Shown: one piece after another, positions 28,607-38,026 of the stretch
Position numbering within the stretch: position 1 is the stretch's first letter
Layout of the letters: the number at the start of each line of letters is the position of its first letter
Assembly (NCBI GenBank): GCA_963799245.1
Contig: CAWCWN010000003.1
Location: 1,674,001 to 1,738,000, forward strand
From: CAWCWN01 sp963799245
Lineage (GTDB): Bacteria; Chloroflexota; Ktedonobacteria; Ktedonobacterales; Ktedonobacteraceae
Direction of reading: 5' to 3'
DNA: 64,000 bases
Program-made: the position numbers and the translations under genes
Notes under the pieces: generated by a model
Databases searched by the model: none
What the model saw: the letters and a program-made list of their open reading frames with translations, nothing else
What the model was told of the DNA's origin: nothing

Positions 28607-31600
28607 TTACCTGCGCACATCTTTGCGCTTCAAGAAGTAGGCCGTCAGCAGAGCAAGTGCCAGGATCATGATTAGCAGGGCCAGCCACATCAGCAAGAGG
28701 TGAACACTTGCCTGCCCCTGCGTGAATTTTGAGAAGAGCGTGCCCTCATAGGCGAAGTCATCCCCACTGCCGAGCTTGTCACCATGCAGGCCAATACTTG
28801 AACCCAGGGCGGCCATGGCCCAGCGAATGGCAAAGAACGATCCCAGCGCCTGTAGCCCCGGGTTATTGAGCGCGAAGATGATGCCCGAAAAGATGACCTG
28901 CGGTATGAGAATAATCGGAATAAAACTCGTAGCGCGGTCATTATTGGGCGAGAGCGCCGAGATGGTCAGGCCCAACATCAAGCCCGCGAGCGAGGTCAGC
29001 GCCATCGTAATATACACTTCTATAGCGGGGGGCAAGAAAATCCCTTGCCTGAACGGCGCCTTCAAGCTCAGCACAATTACCAGGATGGCGCTTTGCAGCA
29101 GGCAAAGAACACCCAGCACGGCAATCTTCGAGAACATATAGGGCGCTATACCCAGGTTGACCGTGCGCTCGCGCCTATAAATCGGCTCCTCCTTGACGAT
29201 TTCGCGTGCGCCGTTGATGGTGCCAAACATAACGGCCGCAAAAGCCATGATGAAGAGAATCTTCTGCGCGTCCCCACCTGAGCCAGGCGCAATCGATTGC
29301 TCAATGGCCTGGTTACGTGTCATGTGCCTTTGGACGAGAGTCGCCTGCCCCTGGGGAGTATTGAGGGCGTTGACCACGTTCTGGCAGTCAAACTTGCTGG
29401 GAGCTGTTTGCGGTACCTGCGAATTGGGCGGGCAGGTGGCGATATTGGTGGGCGCGAAGACATCAGGCGCCGCCAGGAAGAAGAGGATCAAGGCGATAAT
29501 AGGCGCCTGCAGGAGCAGTATCAAAAGATTGCCTCTGTCGTTCTTGAGCAACTCAAGATAACGCGTGGAGAGCAGGATGAACTGCTTCCATGGGTTGCCG
29601 CGCTGTGGTTGTTTCACCTCAACCGTCGCCTCGAGCGCACCGGCACGACCCGCGGGCCCCTGCTGAATGGGCGACGCGACGTACCTTTGATAGTATGGCG
29701 ACGCCTTAAACCTGGCCTCAGCCTCGGCCGGAATATTCTGATTCTGCTCGCTCGGCTCCAGTGCGCTGTAGATTTCGGCAAAATCGATTTTGTCGAAATA
29801 GGTCTTGGCCTCATTGGGAGGGCCAAAATAGGCCAGGCGGCCGCCCTGGGCCAGGAAACAGACATAGTCACAGACATTGATATTGTTTGTGGCATGGGTG
29901 ACCAGCACGATGGTGTGCCCCTTGTCGGCGAGTTTGCGCAGCAGGAACATCATCTTGCGGTCCAGGCCTGGATCGAGGCCTGAGGTTGGTTCATCGAGGA
30001 AGAAGACGCTGGGATTCGCCAGTAGCTCCAGGGCGATGGAGACGCGCTTGCGCTGACCCCCGGAGAGCTTGCTCACCAGCAGCCTGCGCCTGTAAGACAT
30101 CTCTACGTCTTCGAGCACCTCGTCGATGCGCTGCTGGATCTGCGCGCTGGTAAAGTCGCTGGGCAGGCGCAGCCTGGCCGCGTAATGTAGCGCGCGCTCA
30201 ACGGTCAGGTCGCGATGGATAATATCGTCCTGGGGGACATAGCCGAGCTGCGTGCTGAAGGCCGCCAGGTTTTTATAATAGTTCTGGCCGTTATACAGAA
30301 CGGTGCCACTCTGGGCCGGGCGCAGGCCGTTAAGGGCGTCCATCAGGATCGATTTGCCCGTGCCGGAACCGCCCACCAGGGCCACAAATTTGCGCGGCGG
30401 GATGGCTATGGTGATATCGTTGAGGAGAATGGTCGATTTATTGCCGAGCTTGCGTAGCTGCAACGCATCAATGCGTACGCTATTACTTTCGTCGTGCTGG
30501 GTGAGCTGGGTACCGGTATATGTAAGTTTGAATGGCCCGATGCGAATTTCGTCACCTGGCTTGAGTAACTGGCTATGGATGCGCGCGGCATTGACATAGA
30601 CGCCATTGGTGCTGCCCGTGTCAACAATGCGATATCCGCCCTGGACCAGCTCCAGCTGCGCATGGTGGCTGGAGACCAGGGGATGGTTGAGCACGACGGT
30701 GTTATCAGGGTAGCGGCCCAGGCGGAGGAGGGGCGCGCCCAGGGGAATGGGGCGAATCTCAGGCAATACGTCCTGTACTGCCGTCGAGCCATCGTAATAG
30801 GTAAGGGTCACGAGGGTGCCATGTTCGTCGCCAATACGGAAGATGTCGCCCCGTTCCAGCGGCTTGCGAAATGGCTTGCTGCCGGGGATCGCTTGCCCCT
30901 TGTAGATGATGCCGTTCGTTGTGCGCTGCTGCTGGGGGTGGGGATGAACGAAAATGAGCGCCTCGCCTTCGCGCACAACCTGGGCGTGAAATGCCGAGAC
31001 GACAAGTTCATTAATCACGATGTCATTGCTGGGATGGCGCCCAATACTGCTGACCTGCTTATTGAGGGGATATGTGCTCCTGTCAGGGTGAATATTCGAG
31101 CTGATCTCCAATGATGGTTCGCCCTGGGGAACAGTGCCCGGCTTATCGCCAGGCTGCTCTGCCGCGCCTGCCGGGCGCTGCGCTGCGAGGCCCTGACCGG
31201 GCCCGGCCTCAACGGTTGGGCTAAATAGCGGGGGGGACGCCTGTTGAGACTGGGGCGTATTTGCAATAGGGGTGCCCGGAAAGGCCTGTTGCCCCGCCAG
31301 CGATGGCGTGTAAGCCTGCGCTGCTACATTGCCACGCGTATGAAAGCGAAAGGTCGTACCACCCAGGCCGATAGTATCGCGGTCGTTAAGCACTGCTTGT
31401 TGTACATCGCGCGAGTTTACCACAAGCGTATTCTGCTGGGCGAGTTTGCTGATGCTCCAGCTGCCATTCTTCAGGGTGATTTGAGCGTGGTGACGAGAGA
31501 CTGACGGGTCGCTCAGGACAATATCATTGGATGGTTCGCGCCCGATAGTGGTGGTGGCCTTGGTGATTTGCAAGGTACTGCCTGCCTGGGAACCCTTAAG

Positions 31601-31645
31601 GAACTGGATTGAGCCTAAACCAGGAGGACCATTCTGTATATCCAT
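28607..31645 (-). CDS. ABC transporter with three FHA domains, ATPase and membrane half
   Basis: 1012 residues. FHA 1 about 12-105 (GR35-36, S..RHH 50-53), FHA 2 about 180-285 (IGRHPSNDIV 201-210, but SAFHAQ lacks the usual SRHH), FHA 3 about 298-378 (LGRYPDN, SSHHAQ, TGSTNGVYVN). The ABC ATPase spans about 390-610: Walker A GGSGTGKS 425-432, signature LSGGQRKR 527-534, Walker B FFLDEP 548-553. It is ABCG/White-like. The last 320 residues hold about six membrane segments of the ABC-2 type. A half-transporter exporting an unknown substrate, likely gated by Ser/Thr phosphorylation read by the FHA domains. No Ser/Thr kinase gene is in this window. Confidence 0.9.
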   Translation of the reverse strand: MDIQNGPPGLGSIQFLKGSQAGSTLQITKATTTIGREPSNDIVLSDPSVSRHHAQITLKNGSWSISKLAQQNTLVVNSRDVQQAVLNDRDTIGLGGTTFRFHTRGNVAAQAYTPSLAGQQAFPGTPIANTPQSQQASPPLFSPTVEAGPGQGLAAQRPAGAAEQPGDKPGTVPQGEPSLEISSNIHPDRSTYPLNKQVSSIGRHPSNDIVINELVVSAFHAQVVREGEALIFVHPHPQQQRTTNGIIYKGQAIPGSKPFRKPLERGDIFRIGDEHGTLVTLTYYDGSTAVQDVLPEIRPIPLGAPLLRLGRYPDNTVVLNHPLVSSHHAQLELVQGGYRIVDTGSTNGVYVNAARIHSQLLKPGDEIRIGPFKLTYTGTQLTQHDESNSVRIDALQLRKLGNKSTILLNDITIAIPPRKFVALVGGSGTGKSILMDALNGLRPAQSGTVLYNGQNYYKNLAAFSTQLGYVPQDDIIHRDLTVERALHYAARLRLPSDFTSAQIQQRIDEVLEDVEMSYRRRLLVSKLSGGQRKRVSIALELLANPSVFFLDEPTSGLDPGLDRKMMFLLRKLADKGHTIVLVTHATNNINVCDYVCFLAQGGRLAYFGPPNEAKTYFDKIDFAEIYSALEPSEQNQNIPAEAEARFKASPYYQRYVASPIQQGPAGRAGALEATVEVKQPQRGNPWKQFILLSTRYLELLKNDRGNLLILLLQAPIIALILFFLAAPDVFAPTNIATCPPNSQVPQTAPSKFDCQNVVNALNTPQGQATLVQRHMTRNQAIEQSIAPGSGGDAQKILFIMAFAAVMFGTINGAREIVKEEPIYRRERTVNLGIAPYMFSKIAVLGVLCLLQSAILVIVLSLKAPFRQGIFLPPAIEVYITMALTSLAGLMLGLTISALSPNNDRATSFIPIILIPQVIFSGIIFALNNPGLQALGSFFAIRWAMAALGSSIGLHGDKLGSGDDFAYEGTLFSKFTQGQASVHLLLMWLALLIMILALALLTAYFLKRKDVRR

Positions 31646-31818
31646 AAGATGTGCCGCAGGGTCTGCCAGGTGTATAAGCAGGCGCGCTGGCAGAGATTAG
31701 CAGCATCTCCTTTCTGCTCGAATGCAAACACAGCGTAGCACGGGGTCTGCCGTTTACTCGTGCCCATTATATAGTAGCAATGTTTGGCTGACAAGTAGAA
31801 TTGCAGCCTCGCAGTATA

Positions 31819-32913
31819 TCATGCCCTGGTAAGATGAATGTTACCGGTGCTGGCGCTTAACGTTAGAACGGCCTGCGTGGCACCCCCGGCAGCAGCTGGA
31901 TTGATTGGACCATAATAACTGGCTCCCCCAGCGGAGGATGAGATTGTCAGGGGGAAATCCGTGCTAATCGTGCCCGAGTTGGTGCTGGCGTCAAGCGTAA
32001 TATTTGTGCTTGCGGGCAGCGAGGCAGTGATATTGCCTGTTTCACTCGTTAGCCAGTACCTGGCCTGGGCGTTGTTTGCCGCAGGGGTCGTGTCCACGTC
32101 GCCATCAAAGGCGATGTTGCCAGGGCCGGTTTGTAAACGCGAGCCAGCGGAGAGCCTGGACTGATGTACAGTAATGTTGCCAAAATCGTTTTTGATGTTC
32201 AGGATGCCATGAACTCCATTGATCACGGCGTTGCCGATGGACATGCTCAGTGTGAGCGCCAGCGGCCGCGCCGCTGGTGTTCCGCCCGGCGTGGCCGCGG
32301 CCAGGGTGGCGGCTACGCCGGGTAGGATGATGTCAAGGTTGACCGATGAGGCACTATGATTGCCAAATAGGCCACCCTGGTTGGGAACCGTAGCGACGAC
32401 GGACAGCGTGCCAGCGGGCGTATTAGCCGGCTGCACCTGCACGGAGATGGCGCTAAATTGCTTGTTCGCATCGGCGTTGCTGCTGGCGCGCACCTTTTTT
32501 GTATATGCGACCGTGGGGATCGTGGCATTAGCATTCACGGAGATGCTGACATCGCCAATATTATCCTGAACCTGAAGCGCCGTCAGTGGACTTACTGGCA
32601 CCGGCTGGGGAGGACTCTGGCGGGTGTATACACCGCTTTGGCCGAGGTTGCCGATAGCTGGAGGGAGTATGCTGCTGCTGGTCGCGCTGCGCACAGCTAC
32701 AAGGACGACAATAGCCGCTGCAAGCACCAGGAGGCCAATGCCGCCAGCGCAGCCAATGAGCAGCCCCGGCCAGACACTGCGGCGCCTGTACGGACGGTAG
32801 CCGGAGCGAGGCGAATGCCTGGAACGCGTAGGCGTATCGTCGTAGCGCCTGCGGGATCTCTGATCGCCCTGGTCGTCCCAGTCATCGCGCAATCTTGCCC
32901 TGTTTCTACTCAT
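31819..32913 (-). CDS. Membrane-anchored DUF4097-like beta-helix protein
   Basis: 364 residues. A very basic N-terminus (1-46, Arg-rich with RRR clusters) precedes one membrane helix (WPGLLIGCAGGIGLLVLAAAIVVLVAV, about 48-74). The outer part has repeated short beta segments typical of DUF4097: VQDNIGDVSISVNA, LSMSIGNAVINGVHGILNIKNDFGNITVHQSRL, LQTGPGNIAFDGDV, TSETGNITASLPAS, LSASTGNIHL. The fold is a right-handed beta-helix, function unknown. Convergently placed genes are absent; the next gene upstream is divergent. Confidence 0.8.
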   Translation of the reverse strand: MSRNRARLRDDWDDQGDQRSRRRYDDTPTRSRHSPRSGYRPYRRRSVWPGLLIGCAGGIGLLVLAAAIVVLVAVRSATSSSILPPAIGNLGQSGVYTRQSPPQPVPVSPLTALQVQDNIGDVSISVNANATIPTVAYTKKVRASSNADANKQFSAISVQVQPANTPAGTLSVVATVPNQGGLFGNHSASSVNLDIILPGVAATLAAATPGGTPAARPLALTLSMSIGNAVINGVHGILNIKNDFGNITVHQSRLSAGSRLQTGPGNIAFDGDVDTTPAANNAQARYWLTSETGNITASLPASTNITLDASTNSGTISTDFPLTISSSAGGASYYGPINPAAAGGATQAVLTLSASTGNIHLTRA

Positions 32914-33154
32914 GAAGGCTTTGGCCTCGCTTTCAATCCATTTTCAATGCATTTTATCATAAAGGGATCGGCTCCGAATGTCGGGAACGCTGTCCTTTTG
33001 TACAGCCCCGGCCTGTCCTCTTGCGCAATGCCAGGGGTTGCTCTACAGGCTACAGTTATACTGATAAAATCAAAGGGGAGGGGAGCCACACGTGGTGGCA
33101 GGAGAACTGAACAGGTCCGTTTCCTTCCTCTGGAATATGCCAAGGAGTAGCATA

Positions 33155-33853
33155 ATGACCAACAGTAAATCATCTCACACGGCTCTGATTACCGGCGCTT
33201 CCCGTGGCCTGGGCCTTGCCCTGGCGCGTCAACTGGCGCGCCAGGGCTGGAGGCTGATCATTGACGCGCGCGACGCTGCAGTTCTTGAAGCTGCCCGCGC
33301 GAAACTGGCGCAGGCGACCCGGGTTGTGGCTATCGCGGGTGATGTAGGCGACGTCATGCATCGCCAGGCCCTGGTCGAGGCCGCCCGGGCGTCAGGTGGC
33401 CTGGATGCCCTGGTCAATAATGCGAGTATGCTTGGCCCCAGTCCACAGCCTCAGCTACTAGAGTATCCCCTGGATGTTCTGGAGCAGGTGTATCGCATCA
33501 ATGTGCTTGCGCCGCTGGCACTTATTCAGGCCCTGCGCCATGAGTTGAAGCCAGGAGCGGCAGTGATCAACATCACCAGTGACGCGGGGGTCGAGGCGTA
33601 TGAGGGTTGGGGGGGCTATGGCTCAAGCAAAGCTGCGCTCGAGCAATTGTCCAAGATCCTGGCGTCCGAAAACTCTGTCTGGAGGATATACTGGGTCGAT
33701 CCAGGAGATATGCGCACAGCAATGCACCAGGAAGCCTTTCCAGGCGAGGATATCAGCGATAGACCGCTGCCGGAGGTGAGCGTCCCGGGCCTCATGGCGC
33801 TGATTGAGGGAACCCACCCCAGCGGGCGCTACGCGGCGCGCGGTCTCGCATAG
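33155..33853 (+). CDS. Short-chain dehydrogenase/reductase
   Basis: 232 residues from ATG 33155, set by AAGGAG 7 bases upstream. Classical SDR: cofactor motif TGASRGLGLALA (residues 12-23), GDVGDV, LVNNASMLG, catalytic Ser in INITSDAG and Tyr-x3-Lys in YGSSKAAL, then WVDPGDMRTAMH. The residue after the second strand (IIDARD) does not fix NADPH against NADH. Substrate unknown. Convergent with the QueA-like gene. Confidence 0.9.
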   Translation: MTNSKSSHTALITGASRGLGLALARQLARQGWRLIIDARDAAVLEAARAKLAQATRVVAIAGDVGDVMHRQALVEAARASGGLDALVNNASMLGPSPQPQLLEYPLDVLEQVYRINVLAPLALIQALRHELKPGAAVINITSDAGVEAYEGWGGYGSSKAALEQLSKILASENSVWRIYWVDPGDMRTAMHQEAFPGEDISDRPLPEVSVPGLMALIEGTHPSGRYAARGLA

Positions 33854-33901
33854 GCACGATCCGCGGGCCAGCTGTTACCCGGCCCACAACAACAGCCGCC
33901 G

Positions 33902-35008
33902 TTATGGCAGGATCAGGTGCAGATCTCCAAACTCGTGCCACAGATACCTCTTTTGCAGGGCCTGCTGGTAGGCTACTTGCAGATGTTCAAGCCCTGCCAG
34001 CGCCTCAAGCATAGCCAGGTGGGTCGCGCGAGGCTCGTGCAGGCCCGTCAGCATGGCATTGACCGCATGGATGCCGCGCTGAGGCGTAATGACTATATCT
34101 GTCCAGCCCGCGCCGGCATGAGTTATCCCCTCGCCATCGGTCACCGTTTCAAGCGCGCGTACAACTGTTGTGCCTACCGCTATCACCCTTCCACCCGCGT
34201 TGCGCGTCATATTTACCAGCTGGGCCGTCTCAAAGGGGACGCGGTAATATTCTGCATAGGGCGGCTCATGGCTCTCAACACTCGCGACTCCCGTGTGCAG
34301 GAGCAGGGGGGCTAGCCGAATGCCATGTCCAATCAGGCGCGTAATCAGTTCGCAGGTAAAGGCGCGCCCGGCAGAGGGCATCTCCGCACTGCCCTTCTCA
34401 GTCGCGTACACCGTCTGATAATAACTGGATGGCCACCCCTCTTTGACATAACTATAGCGGATGGGGAAGCCGTAGGTTTCCAGGTAGACGTCAAGGGCGA
34501 GTGGCAGGTCGAGGCTCGCAATCCACAGGCGCGGGGAGCCGCCGGCGCTGCGCTCGTGGCGGTAAGGTACGTGCAGAGTCACAGTTGCGCCTCCCGGGAG
34601 CTGTAAACTCTCGCCTGCCTGCATGCCATAGTAGGGCTGCGTGGTTATGCTGCTCGGCGTGCGAACCTCCACGATCCACAGCGCGGCCGCCAGGCGCGTT
34701 GAGAGATGCAGTTCAAGCGCCGTCCCATCTCTGCACGTCGCGGCTATCGCGGCATTGAGGGTGCCGCTGGTGTTGATGATCAGGGCATCGCCAGGCAGCA
34801 GGAAGTCCACAATATCACGAAATTGCGTATGTATGATAGAATTATTTGAGCGATACGAGACCATCAAGCGCACCTGGTCACGAGCCAGCCCGCGCGCCTC
34901 TGCTGGAGCGCCGGCCTCGAGCTCCTCAGGTAGATCAAAGTTGAGCCTGACGTCATCCATATATTTCGAGCTTAATAAGCTTAGTGGCCGGAATTCGTAA
35001 TAAGCCAT
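33902..35008 (-). CDS. S-adenosylmethionine:tRNA ribosyltransferase-isomerase family (QueA-like)
   Basis: 368 residues. FDLPEELEAGAPAEARG (residues 24-40) is the QueA opening. DIVDFLLPGDALIINTSGTLNAAIAA, the YSYVKEGWPSSYYQTVYA stretch, and GGRVIAVGTTVVRALET with HAVNAMLTGLHEP (QueA usually has D..LTNFHLP-like) correspond to family blocks. QueA adds the cyclopentene moiety of queuosine. Deviations such as INTSGT for N.T.V and LTGLHEP for TNFHLP suggest a paralogue with a possibly different substrate. No tgt or other que genes are adjacent. Confidence 0.75.
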   Translation of the reverse strand: MAYYEFRPLSLLSSKYMDDVRLNFDLPEELEAGAPAEARGLARDQVRLMVSYRSNNSIIHTQFRDIVDFLLPGDALIINTSGTLNAAIAATCRDGTALELHLSTRLAAALWIVEVRTPSSITTQPYYGMQAGESLQLPGGATVTLHVPYRHERSAGGSPRLWIASLDLPLALDVYLETYGFPIRYSYVKEGWPSSYYQTVYATEKGSAEMPSAGRAFTCELITRLIGHGIRLAPLLLHTGVASVESHEPPYAEYYRVPFETAQLVNMTRNAGGRVIAVGTTVVRALETVTDGEGITHAGAGWTDIVITPQRGIHAVNAMLTGLHEPRATHLAMLEALAGLEHLQVAYQQALQKRYLWHEFGDLHLILP

Positions 35009-35272
35009 AGTTTGTCTGTTCCTTCAAATCATGCAGCGAGAAGCTGTTTATGTACAATACCAACTATACAATAATGCTGAGGCAGAGACACTGCGCTTGG
35101 GGACAGCATCTGGGCTGTACGAAGGGACAGCTCTCCCCTGGAGACTTTGCTACTGGCAATAGCTCTGCAGGTCTTTTTATGCTACTGGCAGAGGCGGAGT
35201 TCCGCTCGCCGCTAGAAAGTACTACAATAGGATGAGGAGCGTTATACAGACGAGATATCACGGAGACTATCT

Positions 35273-35698
35273 ATGAAGATGCCCAGACGTGGCAGGGCGC
35301 TGTTCATTGCCATCGCAGCTCCACTGGTATTTGTGCTTGCATTTGCAGTGGTGGTTGTCGCCTATGCTCATTTCCATATGCCGCCAGAGGTGGATATGAT
35401 GACCACAGGCTTTACGCCGCAGAGCATAGAGATTCCGGAAGGCGAAGCGATTCACTTTGTGAACCGCTCGTCTACGATTACCCAGATTCTCTGCGTGGGC
35501 AGTGATATGCGTTGTGATCGCCCGGGCCTTATCTCGCCGCTGCTGGTTCCAGCGCCGCGCAGCCTCCAGAGTCCGGGCGCAAGCATCGCTCCCCAGCAAG
35601 CAAAAGACGTTGTCTTTGATACCGAAGGTACGTTTCATATCACCAGCGCGGTGGTCCCGGGCATGAATTTGACGGTTACGGTCGATGCTGGCGCATGA
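35273..35698 (+). CDS. Membrane-anchored cupredoxin-like protein
   Basis: 141 residues. One N-terminal hydrophobic segment (LFIAIAAPLVFVLAFAVVVVAYA, about 9-31) after a basic start serves as signal or anchor. The rest fits a cupredoxin-like beta-sandwich: FTPQSIEIPEGEAIHFVNRSSTITQILCVG and GTFHITSAVVPGMNLTVTVDA. The usual copper ligands are incomplete (no C-x-H-x-M at the end), so metal binding is doubtful. Cys residues at about 83 and 90 could form a disulfide. Confidence 0.65.
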   Translation: MKMPRRGRALFIAIAAPLVFVLAFAVVVVAYAHFHMPPEVDMMTTGFTPQSIEIPEGEAIHFVNRSSTITQILCVGSDMRCDRPGLISPLLVPAPRSLQSPGASIAPQQAKDVVFDTEGTFHITSAVVPGMNLTVTVDAGA

Positions 35699-35813
35699 GA
35701 GAAAAATTAGGAAAAGCAGATCAATCTCGCGCCTACCCGGGGCAGCGCTTGCTGCCACACGGTATAATAAGTGCAACCACAGGGTTCATATGCAGGCGGC
35801 AGGAGCTTTTTAG

Positions 35814-36740
35814 ATGGCCGATACGGAGCGTTTTCTCGTTCGTTTCTGGGGGGTGCGCGGTAGTTATCCCACTCCCGGGGCGGATACAGTGCAGCATGGC
35901 GGCAATACGTCCTGTATCGAGGTACAGGCGGGAGGGCACACGCTTATTCTTGATGCGGGGACCGGCATCATTCGCCTGGGCGACGCGCTGTTACGGCGCA
36001 GCAAAGGGAAACACCTGCAGATCTCACTCCTGATTACGCACGCGCACGGTGATCACTTGATTGGCTTTCCTTTTTTCGCTCCCCTGTTTGAGGGCAGTAC
36101 TGAAATCGATTGCTTCGGCCCTGCGCTGGCAGGGCGCAGTATTGAGCAGATTGTAACTCCGCTGATGTCTCCTCCGTATTTCCCAGTGGATATACACACA
36201 TTACCCTCAAAGCGTACTTTTCATACGGTGACGAGTGAGCAGTGTATAATTTGGCAAGCTGGCGTGGGGGCAAAACCACAGGTCGCAGACTCTGCGGGGC
36301 AGATGCAAGCGGCGGAGTTACGCGTCGATGTCAAATTTACGCACAACCATCCACTTGACGGAGCTATTCTTTATAAGATCGAGTATGCTGGCCATCGCGT
36401 CGTCTATGCAACGGATGTTGAGTGGGATGGGCCCTATGATGCCGATTTCCTGGCATTCGTGCAGGGTGCCGATCTGCTGATACACGATGCACAATATACA
36501 GGCGAGGATTATGAACGGGCCAAGCATGGCTTTGGCCATAGCACGATCGCGATGGCGACCGGGGTTGCCTGCGCAGCGCAGGTGCGTACCCTGATTTTAT
36601 TTCACCATGAGCCACTGTACAATGATGCCAAGTTGGATGCAATGGAGGCGGAGGCGCAAACCCTCTTCGCTCAGACCTTTTCAGCGAGCGAAGGAATGGA
36701 GATTGATCTGCTAACAATGAGAACTGAGAGAGGACAATAA
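35814..36740 (+). CDS. Metallo-beta-lactamase fold hydrolase
   Basis: 308 residues. FWGVRGSYPTPG and HGGNTSCIEVQAGGHTLILDAGTGI are typical of the cyclic-phosphodiesterase-like MBL group. Metal site: LITHAHGDHLIGFPFF, with later ligands in FTHNHP, VYATDVEWDGP, LLIHDAQYT and LFHHEP. Likely cytosolic hydrolase of a phosphodiester or similar bond. It is the first gene of a tight run with the site-2 protease (TAATG overlap at 36738-36742), HD protein and scpA. Confidence 0.88.
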   Translation: MADTERFLVRFWGVRGSYPTPGADTVQHGGNTSCIEVQAGGHTLILDAGTGIIRLGDALLRRSKGKHLQISLLITHAHGDHLIGFPFFAPLFEGSTEIDCFGPALAGRSIEQIVTPLMSPPYFPVDIHTLPSKRTFHTVTSEQCIIWQAGVGAKPQVADSAGQMQAAELRVDVKFTHNHPLDGAILYKIEYAGHRVVYATDVEWDGPYDADFLAFVQGADLLIHDAQYTGEDYERAKHGFGHSTIAMATGVACAAQVRTLILFHHEPLYNDAKLDAMEAEAQTLFAQTFSASEGMEIDLLTMRTERGQ

Positions 36741-37477
36741 TGGTAATAAATGTTCTGCTGGCATTGATGATAATCGCCTCGTTTCTGCTGGCAATACCTC
36801 TGCATGAGTCGAGTCATGCGCTTATGGCCTCCTGGCTTGGCGACAGGACGCCGCGCGCCGAGGGGCGGCAGAGTTTGGGCCTGCGCACGCATATCGATCC
36901 CCTGGGGACGCTGATGTGTGTTATCCTGGCCTTTCAACCTGGTGTCGGCGTGGGCTTTGGCTGGGGCAAACCTGTCAAGCCTGATCCCTGGAAGATGCGC
37001 GTGGGTCCGAATGCCGGCGTGCTACTCGTGGCGCTGGCCGGCCCCATTTTCAGCCTGCTGGTCGGCCTGCTGGCGGCCGCTGTCGTGCGTTTCCTGCCCC
37101 CTTCGTTCTTTCCATCGCTCGCTACTCAGCACCCCGATATTATCCTGCGCGTGCCCCAGCTACTGACTGTTTTTGCCAGCGTGAATATCTGCGTGGCAAT
37201 CTTTAATATTATTCCGCTCTATCCTCTCGATGGCTATACTATTCTCTATACTCTGTTGCCAAGCAAGCAGGCATTGTCGTTTGCAAGGTCCGCGACCTAT
37301 GGACCGCTCCTGATCCTGGCCATCTTTTTTCTGCTGCCGTTCCTGGCCCAGTTCGCGGGCCTATCGGGCTTCTTCCTGTTTGAACTGCCGAAATACTTCT
37401 GGCTGGCATCCATGTGGCTGATTAACCTGGTGTCGGGTCTGGGGCTTGTGGTGGTTAGCCTCATTTACAGTCTGTAG
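36740..37477 (+). CDS. Site-2 protease family (M50) membrane metalloprotease
   Basis: 245 residues with about five membrane segments. The zinc motif HESSH (HExxH form, about residues 24-28) lies in the first helix region. FGWGKPVKPDPWKMR and VALAGPIFSLLVGLLAA follow, and the second catalytic motif NIIPLYPLDGY carries the third zinc ligand Asp. There is no PDZ domain, as in the short Mop-type S2P group. It overlaps the MBL stop and abuts the HD gene start (TAGATG). Confidence 0.9.
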   Translation: MVINVLLALMIIASFLLAIPLHESSHALMASWLGDRTPRAEGRQSLGLRTHIDPLGTLMCVILAFQPGVGVGFGWGKPVKPDPWKMRVGPNAGVLLVALAGPIFSLLVGLLAAAVVRFLPPSFFPSLATQHPDIILRVPQLLTVFASVNICVAIFNIIPLYPLDGYTILYTLLPSKQALSFARSATYGPLLILAIFFLLPFLAQFAGLSGFFLFELPKYFWLASMWLINLVSGLGLVVVSLIYSL

Positions 37478-38023
37478 ATGCAGGCTGTGTGGAAGTGCTT
37501 AAACGCGGCGCGCTATCGACTGGGCCAGGTTCGCCAGCAACTGGGCGCGGTCCCGCCCCTGGCGCTGGCGGAAGATGCTGAGGTAGCGAGCTTTCTGCCG
37601 GCGGCGGCACTGGGCCTTTTTAAGACAATGCCCGCCGCTGATCAGCGCCACTCGCTGCGCGTCTGCCGTGGCCTGCAGGAGCGCGGGTGCGCTGAAGCCG
37701 ACATGCTTGCGGCGGCACTGTTACACGATGTTGGTAAAGCTGAAAGACGCGTGCCCTTCTGGACGCGACCGGCCATAGTGCTGGGGAAGCGCCTTGCTCC
37801 CGGGCTGTTACGGCGCCTGGTCGCAGATCCTACCAGGCGCCCGCTCGCGGACGCCTACCCCCGCTGGCAGCGTGCGCTCAGTTATGCCTGGTATCATGCA
37901 GAAGTGGGTGCGCAGCTTGCCTCTGCCGCGGGCCTATCACAGCGAGCAGTGCTCTATATCCGTACTCATCACCAGCCCCATGGGCCGGCCGCGCTGTTAC
38001 ACGAAGTAGACGAGGTATCGTGA
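37478..38023 (+). CDS. HD-domain putative phosphohydrolase
   Basis: 181 residues. RHSLRVCRGL, ALLHDVGKAERR and YAWYHAEVGAQLASAAGLSQRAVLYIRTHH supply the His, His-Asp and later His ligands of an HD fold in order. Likely a metal-dependent phosphohydrolase on a nucleotide; specificity unknown. It starts immediately after the protease stop and ends 3 bases before scpA. Confidence 0.82.
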   Translation: MQAVWKCLNAARYRLGQVRQQLGAVPPLALAEDAEVASFLPAAALGLFKTMPAADQRHSLRVCRGLQERGCAEADMLAAALLHDVGKAERRVPFWTRPAIVLGKRLAPGLLRRLVADPTRRPLADAYPRWQRALSYAWYHAEVGAQLASAAGLSQRAVLYIRTHHQPHGPAALLHEVDEVS

Positions 38024-38026
38024 TTT

